NCBI RefSeq assembly: GCF_037688875.1
Contig: NZ_JAWDIE010000029.1
Location: 1-25,358 of the forward strand
Direction of reading: 5' to 3'
Origin: Amphibiibacter pelophylacis
GTDB lineage: Bacteria; Pseudomonadota; Gammaproteobacteria; Burkholderiales; Burkholderiaceae_C
Length of the DNA stretch: 25,358 bases
Under the pieces are notes generated by a model. It had not been told where the DNA came from, ran no database searches, and saw only the letters and a list, made by a program, of their open reading frames with translations. Each line of letters opens with the position of its first letter. Within the stretch, counting starts at the first letter, position 1. This document shows positions 1-6,386 of the stretch, in pieces. The translations under genes were made by a program, and so were the position numbers.

Positions 1-71
1 AGATCCGTTGTCACCAACGCAAACAGCGCGCACAAGGCGCGCTGATCCTGGCTGATGGCCTTCGCCCGCAT
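1..71 (-). CDS. Start of an unidentified gene downstream of virB11 (partial)
   Basis: An ATG at 71 on the minus strand opens a frame that runs to the window edge and begins MRAKAISQDQRALCALFALV, moderately hydrophobic. It lies 5 bases after the virB11 stop and has a good ribosome-binding site (GAAGGAATAAGAGG) inside the end of virB11, so it is very likely the next gene of the virB7-virB11 operon. In related transfer regions the coupling protein VirD4, a relaxosome gene or a small accessory gene can follow virB11. Only 23 codons are visible, too few to choose. The gene is certain enough to annotate; its function is not. Confidence 0.6.
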   Translation of the reverse strand, partial: MRAKAISQDQRALCALFALVTTD

Positions 72-76
72 GCCTC

Positions 77-1144
77 TTATTCCTTCGGAGCCGGCGTGCG
101 CTTCATCATCGGGTCATACCAGAGTTCGGTAATGTGCCGGCCCGCGCCGCCTGAAAGATCGTTGTGAACATGCACGACGACATCGACCACCAGATACAGC
201 AGCCGTCGAATCACCGCGTAGGGCAGCGTCCGGCCCTGGCGGTTCTGCAAGACCATCAATGCCAGACGTTCAAACGTCAGTTCGCAGGAACCGGCGTGGC
301 AGCTTGTGATGCTGCCACCGTGGCCCGAGGCGGCCACATTGATGAAGTCGAACGTCTCGCCGCTGCGCAGCTCGGCAAGCAAGATGCGCGTGGGCTTCAT
401 TCGCAGGCAGCTTTTCAGAAGCGCGGCTGCCGTGACCGGCGCGTTGTCTTCTTCCTTCGCTTCGCTGGGATAGAACAGGTGGACGTGGTTCGGGTGGCTT
501 GGCAAGAACAGTTCGGGCACGTCTTCAATCGTGATGATGCGCTGGTCAGCCGGAATTTCCTGCATCAGCGCCTTCATGAACGTCGTCTTGCCCGAGCCGG
601 TTTCACCAGCCACCACGATGACTTTTTCGAGCTGGACGGCCCGGCGCAGGAACTCGATGTAGTTGCCGTCTTCCTTGAGTCGCACCAACTCCGTTTCTTG
701 CTCCGTCAAGTCGCCGGTCAGTGGCTTGATGTGCTTGAAGAAGCCTTGCTTGTCGTAGTCGTCCAGCGTGCGGATGCTGAACGACGGCTTGCGGATCGTG
801 ACCGACACCGTTCCATGCTCGCACGCGGGCGGCAGCACGATTTGCACGCGCTCCCCGCCCGGCATGATGGCCGAGAGAATCGGCCGGTTTTCCGAAACGT
901 CGTTGCTGGAAAACTTGGCCGTGGCCGTCGCCAGTGACAGCAAGTGATCTTGCGTCAGGCCCGGCACTTCGTGCCGCTCCCATACGTTTTGCCGCTCGCA
1001 GAAAACCTCAAACGGCCGGTTCACGCAAATTTCCGTGATGGTCGGGTCTTCCATCCACTCCTTGGCAAATTCAAGGTGGTAATTGACCGAGGCGGCCCGG
1101 TCAATGGAAGCGATGTATTCGTTGCTGTTATTGCGCTGCGACAT
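77..1144 (-). CDS. virB11: VirB11 secretion ATPase
   Basis: Hexameric traffic ATPase at the cytoplasmic base of the type IV secretion system; in this family it powers pilus assembly and substrate transfer. The protein of 355 residues (from MSQRNNSN) has the family layout: an N-terminal domain, then the nucleotide-binding domain with Walker A GETGSGKTT at about residues 180-188, an acidic IIEDVPEL segment, and the LRMKPTRILLAELR and SGHGGSITSCHA stretches typical of VirB11/GspE ATPases. The ATG at 1144 is preferred; an in-frame ATG at 1177 would add 11 residues lying deeper inside virB10. The gene overlaps the end of virB10 by 17 bases, implying translational coupling. It is the last VirB gene of the virB7-11 operon. 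No key motif is missing. Confidence 0.95.
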   Translation of the reverse strand: MSQRNNSNEYIASIDRAASVNYHLEFAKEWMEDPTITEICVNRPFEVFCERQNVWERHEVPGLTQDHLLSLATATAKFSSNDVSENRPILSAIMPGGERVQIVLPPACEHGTVSVTIRKPSFSIRTLDDYDKQGFFKHIKPLTGDLTEQETELVRLKEDGNYIEFLRRAVQLEKVIVVAGETGSGKTTFMKALMQEIPADQRIITIEDVPELFLPSHPNHVHLFYPSEAKEEDNAPVTAAALLKSCLRMKPTRILLAELRSGETFDFINVAASGHGGSITSCHAGSCELTFERLALMVLQNRQGRTLPYAVIRRLLYLVVDVVVHVHNDLSGGAGRHITELWYDPMMKRTPAPKE

Positions 1145-2288
1145 CGTAAACACTCGAAAAGTCCAAGTCGCGGGCAACGTAGATACCGACTTGCTCGCCT
1201 TGGTTTTTGTAGAGGGTTGGCGGAATGTTGATGGTGTTTTTCAACGCTTCCGCCGCCATGTTTTGGGTGGCCTCGCCAGTGCTGTTGAAATTGAACTGGC
1301 TGTTGCCCCCGCTGCCGGTGTTGGAGGTCAGCCCGCGTGCCACGTCGTCAACCAAGCTCAACATGAGCGCACCGCCGAAGCGTTGCCAAAAGTGGTTGTC
1401 GATGTAGCCGGGAACACCGCCGCCGCCGAGCTGGTCGGTGCCGGGCGAGTCCAGGGGGATGACGACACCGTTCGGCGTCTTGATCCGGCTCCACAGCACG
1501 AAGATGCGGGCCATGCCCTGGCGCATGTTGGCCTTGTATTCGCCCGTCACGGTCGAACCGCGTTCGATCAGCAGCACCTTGCCGTTGTCGCTGTAGATGT
1601 TGCGCGTAATGACGCAGGCCGTCATGCCGGGCACGGTCGAATCCAGGCGCGTTTGCAGGGCGCAGTCGATGAAGCTGCCCTTCGCCAAGATGAAGTTGCG
1701 GTTGCCGAGCATCCCGGCCTTGGGCGTGCCTGTCCGCGTCGAAGTAAGCATTTCCGCCATGCCACCCGAAGCGCCGAGGTCGCCGCCGCTGCCAGTGCCG
1801 GCACCCGCGCCGGGCTGGGCACCATCGCCGCCGCCCGCGCTCGACTTGGCCGAAATAGCCATGAGTGACGAACCGGACTTGTCCAGGGCCGGAACGGGCT
1901 TGCCATTGGCCGCCACAGGGCCGTTAGACGCGCCAGGAAGGGCCGGAGCTACCGCAATAGGGGCAGCACCCGCAGGAGCCGGCACAACGGGCGCAGCGCC
2001 CGGCAGGGGCGGCGGTTCCTTCGGCGCTGGCGGTTCTTGGAACGTGCGAGCTGGAACGGCACTTGAGAGCTGCAAGCTCTTTTGCGCTGCCGCCTCATTG
2101 GCCTTGGCCGCGTTCTTCTTGTACTTCCAGTATCCGACGCCGCCAGCGGCGCACAGGATCAGCAGCAGAACGATGACGATCAAGCCGCGCTTGGCCGTCG
2201 ATGGCCCGGTTTCGTTGACGCTGGGCATGCCGCGTTCTTCGCCCGGCAACGAGTCAACGGCCTGTTCCGTAGTGTTTTGGTTGCTCAT
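1128..2288 (-). CDS. virB10: VirB10 inner/outer-membrane bridging protein
   Basis: Core-complex subunit that spans both membranes and senses ATP use by VirB4/VirB11. The 386-residue protein has the expected layout: a short cytoplasmic tail, one transmembrane helix at about residues 35-53 (RGLIVIVLLLILCAAGG), a proline-rich periplasmic linker at about 83-130, a glycine-rich stretch, and a C-terminal TrbI/VirB10 beta-barrel domain (for example ILAKGSFIDCALQTRL, LLIERGSTVTGEY, VVIPLDSPGTDQLG). Its ATG overlaps the virB9 stop as TAATG, and its end overlaps the virB11 start. The C-terminal residues YVARDLDFSSVY match the usual family ending. Length is normal, with no sign of damage. Confidence 0.95.
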   Translation of the reverse strand: MSNQNTTEQAVDSLPGEERGMPSVNETGPSTAKRGLIVIVLLLILCAAGGVGYWKYKKNAAKANEAAAQKSLQLSSAVPARTFQEPPAPKEPPPLPGAAPVVPAPAGAAPIAVAPALPGASNGPVAANGKPVPALDKSGSSLMAISAKSSAGGGDGAQPGAGAGTGSGGDLGASGGMAEMLTSTRTGTPKAGMLGNRNFILAKGSFIDCALQTRLDSTVPGMTACVITRNIYSDNGKVLLIERGSTVTGEYKANMRQGMARIFVLWSRIKTPNGVVIPLDSPGTDQLGGGGVPGYIDNHFWQRFGGALMLSLVDDVARGLTSNTGSGGNSQFNFNSTGEATQNMAAEALKNTINIPPTLYKNQGEQVGIYVARDLDFSSVYDVAAQ

Positions 2289-3160
2289 TAGTTGATCTCC
2301 CCGGCTTTGATGACGCGCTTCACGCCCGGAACCGTCGTGCCTTGATTGGCTGGCACGCCGTCAGGGTCGAAGCTGTCGTTGTAGATACCCACAACCGCGT
2401 TGCCGAGGCGCAGAACCATTTCCTTCGACACACGTTGCAGAACCAACGTGTCCGGCACGGCCGGGTCGATATGGCTGTTCACAAGGCTTTCCGTCTTATC
2501 AGCAGCCACCAAGAACGCCGAAGGGAAGTCCCGGTTGTTCGGGAACTTCAAGTAGGTGAAACGGCCGTCGTCATAGGCCATCGTCGGCGCGATGTTTTCC
2601 GACGCATCCCCGATCTGCATCGAGTAGTTCCAGTTACGAGGCTCGGGCTTGACATCGAGCTTGGCTTGCGCGCGATGCTTTTCGGCCAGCGCCTTTGCCG
2701 CCGCCAGTTCGTCGGCCGGATACCTGTACTCGACGCGGTAAGCGACACGGTTCGGAGGCGCTTTGCGGCTGTTGTTGCTGGGCAGCAAATGCAAGTCGAT
2801 GTCGTACATGCGCAGGTTCGTTGTCACCATCAAGTTGGTGTCCCACTTCCCCGCTTCCGGGGCCATTGCCGGCACGCCCTGGCCGACGACGACAGACTTC
2901 GGCTTGATGTAGAGGATGTTCCGGCGATCCGAGAATTCCCAGCCTTGAGTAAAGCCCGAGGCCACATCCAGAATCGTTTCGCCAGGGGCGAATACGACGC
3001 GGGCACCGAGGCCAGCCACTGCGCGAACTACAACCACGTCGCCGGGGTTGTAGTTCACGTACTGGATGCGTTTGTCGAACTTCGAGCCTTGCGGCACATC
3101 GGCCGCGTGGGCGGCACCGAAGGCCGCCGAGAGCGCAAGAATCAGTGCGAGTCGCTTCAT
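2288..3160 (-). CDS. virB9: VirB9 outer-membrane core subunit
   Basis: Periplasmic/outer-membrane component of the secretion core that binds VirB7 and VirB10. The 290-residue protein starts with a clear Sec signal peptide (MKRLALILALSAAFGAAHAA, cleavage after residue 19 or 20). It then shows CagX/VirB9 features: FDKRIQYVNYNPGDVVVVRA near the N-terminus, SGFTQGWEFSDRRNILYIKP, NLMVTTNLRMYDIDL, and the C-terminal NWNYSMQIGDASENIAPTMAYDDGRFTYLKFPNNRDFPSAF region cut here by family-typical residues. The start overlaps the virB8 stop by four bases (ATGA) and the stop overlaps the virB10 start by one. This tight packing shows co-translation within virB7-11. Confidence 0.95.
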   Translation of the reverse strand: MKRLALILALSAAFGAAHAADVPQGSKFDKRIQYVNYNPGDVVVVRAVAGLGARVVFAPGETILDVASGFTQGWEFSDRRNILYIKPKSVVVGQGVPAMAPEAGKWDTNLMVTTNLRMYDIDLHLLPSNNSRKAPPNRVAYRVEYRYPADELAAAKALAEKHRAQAKLDVKPEPRNWNYSMQIGDASENIAPTMAYDDGRFTYLKFPNNRDFPSAFLVAADKTESLVNSHIDPAVPDTLVLQRVSKEMVLRLGNAVVGIYNDSFDPDGVPANQGTTVPGVKRVIKAGEIN

Positions 3161-3867
3161 TCGACGCTCCCCACCATTTCAGGGTCAACGCGGTAGGTCA
3201 GCACCTGAAAGCCGAAGGGGTTCACCAGTCGGGCGCTTTCCTTGATAAGTGCCGTGCTGCGATACTCATAAGCCACCGTGGCGACCCACTTCGTCACGGT
3301 GCCCGGTGCGCCTTCCTGATCGACGCGCTTCGTCGTCTTGATGAAACGAACGGTGCCGGTGTTCTTGCCGGTCGGAACCACGCTCAGGATTTCGACCGTT
3401 GCGCGAACCGTCTTGCCATAGGTCTTGTCCAGGGCGTCTTTGCCTTCAAAGAGCTGGGCATAGCCCTGTCCGACGTTCGGCGAGGACAGCAGGCCGACCG
3501 TGTTGTAGTCGCGTTGCAGCGTGTACCAGTCGTAGGTTTCGCGGGCGCGCACGTATTGGGCGAGCCAGTATTTGTCCATGACTTCATCGCCCGTCACCGC
3601 CTTGTCGGTGATGGCCGTCACGATGTCGGGAACGCCCGTGGCGTTGTCCACGCGGATGACGTAGGGCACCGACTCTTTGAGCGGCATCATCATGGCGATG
3701 GCCGCGATTGCCAGGACGGCAATGCCTACCGAAGCGAAAGCAACGCGCCATGCCCGGCGTTCGGATTTTTCAACGGAGAGCACCCGCGAGGACTCCCAAT
3801 TGATTGCCTGCTCGAAGACAGGCTTTTCATCAGTGGGCGTTTCCACCCGAGGTTTCTTTCCGAACAT
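3157..3867 (-). CDS. virB8: VirB8 inner-membrane assembly protein
   Basis: Bitopic inner-membrane protein that nucleates assembly of the secretion channel. The 236 residues comprise a short cytoplasmic tail, one transmembrane helix at about residues 42-61 (VAFASVGIAVLAIAAIAMMM), and a periplasmic NTF2-like VirB8 domain containing YVIRVDNATGVPDIVT, YVRARETYDWYTLQRDYN and a C-terminal YRVDPE strand. It begins 5 bases after the virB7 stop and overlaps virB9 by ATGA. Length and layout are normal for VirB8. The N-terminal tail is charged and ends with two arginines before the helix (ERRAWR), matching an inside orientation. Confidence 0.94.
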   Translation of the reverse strand: MFGKKPRVETPTDEKPVFEQAINWESSRVLSVEKSERRAWRVAFASVGIAVLAIAAIAMMMPLKESVPYVIRVDNATGVPDIVTAITDKAVTGDEVMDKYWLAQYVRARETYDWYTLQRDYNTVGLLSSPNVGQGYAQLFEGKDALDKTYGKTVRATVEILSVVPTGKNTGTVRFIKTTKRVDQEGAPGTVTKWVATVAYEYRSTALIKESARLVNPFGFQVLTYRVDPEMVGSVE

Positions 3868-3872
3868 GCTTG

Positions 3873-4037
3873 TTACTCCCCTTTGGTTTCGTTGGTGACT
3901 GGTGCAGGAGCCGCAGGAACGGGCGCTTGCTGGTTGATCTTGATGCGGGGCTTGCCTTCGAGAGAAGGCAAGACCGCTTTGTTAGTCGCGCATCCCGCCA
4001 GGGCGACGACCAACAAGACGACAAATGCTTGCTTCAT
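3873..4037 (-). CDS. virB7: VirB7-like lipoprotein
   Basis: Small lipoprotein of 54 residues, first gene of the virB7-11 operon. It starts MKQAFVVLLVVALAGCATNK, a lipoprotein signal with the lipobox LAGC, so Cys16 should be lipidated. The remainder is short and proline/alanine rich near the end (APVPAAPAPV), as in many VirB7/TrwH-type proteins that anchor VirB9 in the outer membrane. The call rests on lipobox, size and position just ahead of virB8, because VirB7 sequences are poorly conserved. The ribosome-binding site is GAAGGAC, about 6 bases ahead of the ATG. An overlapping minus-strand frame over 3830-4024 is a shadow. Confidence 0.8.
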   Translation of the reverse strand: MKQAFVVLLVVALAGCATNKAVLPSLEGKPRIKINQQAPVPAAPAPVTNETKGE

Positions 4038-4071
4038 GAGCGGAGTCCTTCATTGATGTTGACAGGTGCAG

Positions 4072-4114
4072 GCCAGATTATACTATCTTTGCGGCCAAAG
4101 TGCCCTATCTTGGT
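4072..4114 (-). promoter_or_regulatory. Promoter of virB7-11 with two tandem operator dyads
   Basis: On the minus strand a perfect TATAAT (4077-4082) lies 40 bases ahead of virB7. It sits inside an imperfect dyad (CCAG-N11-TTTG, 4072-4092). A second dyad, CCAA-N11-TTGG, occupies 4094-4114. The two centres are 22 bases apart, about two helical turns, so a repressor could bind both on one face. No good -35 hexamer is visible at the usual spacing, suggesting activation or a weak promoter. The same dyad recurs at the other transfer promoters. Confidence 0.65.
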
Positions 4115-4126
4115 TATCGTCGGGCG

Positions 4127-4163
4127 AAAAAAAGCCGCCCTGTTTTCGGTGAAACAGGACGGC
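4127..4163 (-). terminator. Rho-independent terminator after virB6
   Basis: Read on the minus strand, GCCGTCCTGTTT pairs with AAACAGGGCGGC (12 bp including one G-U) across a six-base loop and is followed by seven T (4133 down to 4127). It starts 10 bases after the virB6 stop, closing the virB2-virB6 operon and separating it from the virB7 promoter. Confidence 0.92.
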
Positions 4164-4173
4164 CGTTTTGCCC

Positions 4174-5256
4174 TTATTGCTTGACAGAACCGCCAGTGGC
4201 TTTGCCCCAGTTCTTGCCCATGTTCTGCATGACGTGCTGCCGATAGGCCGGGTTCCACATCGTGTTCCCCGCGACCAGATGGTTTGCCCGCCGAGCCGTG
4301 ACCATCATCCCCGATTGCATGTCGCGCCGCGTGGTCATCGGGTTGACGATGTTGCCTGCCGTCTTGGCGGCGTTCAGGCCGCCCGATACCGGCGACATCA
4401 GGTGCCGGATGCCCATAGCCGCCATCGAGACGCCACCGGCCAGCCCGGAGGCCATGCCGCCCGCTTGCAGGATGATCCAGCACAGAACGCCGGTCAGCGC
4501 GCCGATTTGCAGGGCCGCAAACATCGGGTTGCTGTCCCCGTCGCCGGAGAAGTCCGCGCCGGCAATGAAGGCATCGTATGCCTTCATGGCGAACGTCATC
4601 ACGATTGCCATGATGACGATGGTCAGAACGTAGTTCATGACCTGGGAGAACCAGCTATCGAAGAACCGGGCCGTGGCCGGGAACATCAAGGCCACGATGA
4701 ACAGCGGCCCAAGGGCGAACATCACCGCAAGCGAGAACTTCGCCACAATGACGACCGCGCCGCCGAGCATGGCGACCAGCACCGTGCCAGCGGCCACCAC
4801 GATACCGGCGATGGCCCAGCCCAGGACAGAGCCGAAATTCCAGCCGGCTTCGTCGGCGCGCTGGAAGCAGATGCCGACCAGCTCGAAGCCCTTGCCCATC
4901 GACTGATCGAGGACTTGATAGATGTTCATCGGAGCGCTGCCGCTGGAATTCATCGCCTGCGACAAGCCGCCTTCCAGGCCGTTAATGGCGCTCATTACGC
5001 CGCTGATGTAGCCGTCAGCGGTCAAGGCGAAGAACGCAATGATGATGATCTTCAAGCACTGCTTCACGAACGTCCAAAACGGCGATTCGATGGCACCCGT
5101 CGAAATCGCATAGCCGGTCATGGTGATGTAGAGCGTTACCCCTGTCAGCACGACTATTTGCAGGGCGAATATGAGGCTGGACGCAGCCGGTTGAATGAAC
5201 GCATCCGTTGCGTTCTTGACCGTCTCGCCAATGAATTGAAAAACCATCGGGTCCAT
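4174..5256 (-). CDS. virB6: VirB6 polytopic membrane channel protein
   Basis: Inner-membrane channel subunit through which the DNA substrate passes, of the TrbL/VirB6 family. The 360-residue protein has several hydrophobic helices: about residues 28-48, 83-105, a long pair at 148-195 (AGIVVAAGTVLVAMLGGAVVIV then SLAVMFALGPLFIVALMF), 208-226 (YVLTIVIMAIVMTFAM) and about 248-275. The GPLFIVALMFPATARFFDSW segment is characteristic of the family. A strong ribosome-binding site (AGGAGGGG) fixes the ATG at 5256, 11 bases after eexN. The C-terminal tail is soluble and basic. It is the last gene of its operon, ending at the terminator 10 bases downstream. Confidence 0.92.
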   Translation of the reverse strand: MDPMVFQFIGETVKNATDAFIQPAASSLIFALQIVVLTGVTLYITMTGYAISTGAIESPFWTFVKQCLKIIIIAFFALTADGYISGVMSAINGLEGGLSQAMNSSGSAPMNIYQVLDQSMGKGFELVGICFQRADEAGWNFGSVLGWAIAGIVVAAGTVLVAMLGGAVVIVAKFSLAVMFALGPLFIVALMFPATARFFDSWFSQVMNYVLTIVIMAIVMTFAMKAYDAFIAGADFSGDGDSNPMFAALQIGALTGVLCWIILQAGGMASGLAGGVSMAAMGIRHLMSPVSGGLNAAKTAGNIVNPMTTRRDMQSGMMVTARRANHLVAGNTMWNPAYRQHVMQNMGKNWGKATGGSVKQ

Positions 5257-5267
5257 GCTGTCCCCTC

Positions 5268-5564
5268 CTATTTCTTGTTGATGTCGTCAGCCGTCAATGG
5301 CTTGACCGGGCTGATGCCGCCGCCCTTCGCGCTCCATGTCGAGGACGAATCGGCGCGGCTCGCGTTCACGCAATTGGGCGTGGCGGCCAGCTCGCCGGGA
5401 TTCGCCTTGCACTTCGCCAGGACTTCGGCGCGTTCGGTCTTGTGGGCCTTGTACCAGTCCACAGTTTGAACGACTTCGGCCGGCGCTGCCGGCTTGTCCT
5501 CTTTGCAGCCGGCCAACATCGACAGCGCGCCCGCTACAACCAGCAAAACGGTAAGTTTTTTCAT
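5268..5564 (-). CDS. eexN: EexN-like entry-exclusion lipoprotein
   Basis: Lipoprotein of 98 residues with lipobox LAGC (Cys20). After the signal it carries the pattern of the EexN family: TVDWYKAHKTERAEVLAKCK, then a short NPGELAATPNCVNA stretch with conserved cysteines. Proteins of this family (IncN EexN, IncW Eex) sit in the recipient envelope and block redundant conjugative entry of a related plasmid. Its position between virB5 and virB6 is the standard place for it. The start has AGGAGATTCACCGA ahead of the ATG. The family assignment is by recognised pattern; exclusion activity is inferred. Confidence 0.85.
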   Translation of the reverse strand: MKKLTVLLVVAGALSMLAGCKEDKPAAPAEVVQTVDWYKAHKTERAEVLAKCKANPGELAATPNCVNASRADSSSTWSAKGGGISPVKPLTADDINKK

Positions 5565-5623
5565 TCGGTGAATCTCCTATGTGGGGACAGCGGGCGTGCT
5601 GCCCATCGTCATCGGGTTATGGT

Positions 5624-5657
5624 GACAGAAGCCGCACCAGGTGGCGCGGCTCCTGTC
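5624..5657. repeat. Stable hairpin between virB5 and eexN
   Basis: GACAGAAGCCGC at 5624-5635 pairs with GCGGCTCCTGTC at 5646-5657, about 11 of 12 positions, around a ten-base loop that can partly close. There is no T run, so it is not a classical terminator. It lies in the 101-base gap between virB5 and eexN and could stabilise or attenuate the virB2-6 transcript. Its edge carries GGTGACAGAA, the motif iterated at 13.7-14.15 kb. Confidence 0.55.
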
Positions 5658-5665
5658 GCCAATGC

Positions 5666-6379
5666 TCAGTTAAAAGTCAGTGGCTGAACCTGAATCGGCT
5701 TCTTGGCCGCCCAAGTCTTGGCCTGAATCTCGCGTTGGCGCTGGGCCTGCACCTTTTCTTCGGCCGCCGCGACCATCGCGTAGAGCTGCAACTTGGTTTG
5801 CTCGTTCTGGATGTTCGCCTGTTCAGCGGCGATCCGGCCTTGCAGTTCTGCGATGGCCTTCGGATCGCTTGTCGCGTTGATTTGGCCCATGAGCTGGTCA
5901 ATCTGGTTGATCCGGCTCTTTGCCTTGTCGTAGGCGTCCAGGGCAAAGCCCTTGTCCTGCGATGCTTTCACGGCCCGCGCTTCGCACGCCTTGCGCTGCT
6001 CGCCCGAGCTGACGCGCTCGCAGCTATCGAAAATCTTGTTGGCGTCGTACACGGCCTTGGCCGTGCCGCTCAGGCCGTCATAGCCGCCGTTTTTCACGGC
6101 GTCATAGACGCCCTGCCAGTCACCCGGCAGGTAATCCCGCAGCGCGGGATTGTTCATGATAGTGCCCAAGCCGCGCGAGCCAGTCAGCGATTCATATTGC
6201 TGCTTGGCCTGCTGGATCTGGCTCATCATCTGGTCATACTGCATCTTCCACTTCGCAATCGTTTCGATTTGCGCCGCGGCCTGTTGCGCGATGGATGCCC
6301 CGTCAGTGACGGGGATTTGCGCGAAGGCCGCAGAAGACATGAGCGCCGACAGCGTGACGCCGAGAAGAATCCTTTTCAT
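5666..6379 (-). CDS. virB5: VirB5 minor pilus subunit
   Basis: Periplasmic/pilus-tip protein of 237 residues. A Sec signal peptide (MKRILLGVTLSALMSSAAFA) is followed by a helical protein rich in Gln and Ala: IAQQAAAQIETIAKWKMQYD, MMSQIQQAKQQYESLTGSRG and a long C-terminal coiled region (about residues 155-225), all typical of VirB5/TrbJ-like proteins. Two cysteines near residues 120-133 (FDSCER, KACEAR) may form a disulphide. The start is 7 bases after the virB4 stop with GGTGAGGTAACC ahead of it. Position between virB4 and the exclusion gene fits the IncN/IncW type of order. Confidence 0.9.
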   Translation of the reverse strand: MKRILLGVTLSALMSSAAFAQIPVTDGASIAQQAAAQIETIAKWKMQYDQMMSQIQQAKQQYESLTGSRGLGTIMNNPALRDYLPGDWQGVYDAVKNGGYDGLSGTAKAVYDANKIFDSCERVSSGEQRKACEARAVKASQDKGFALDAYDKAKSRINQIDQLMGQINATSDPKAIAELQGRIAAEQANIQNEQTKLQLYAMVAAAEEKVQAQRQREIQAKTWAAKKPIQVQPLTFN

Positions 6380-6386
6380 AGAGTGG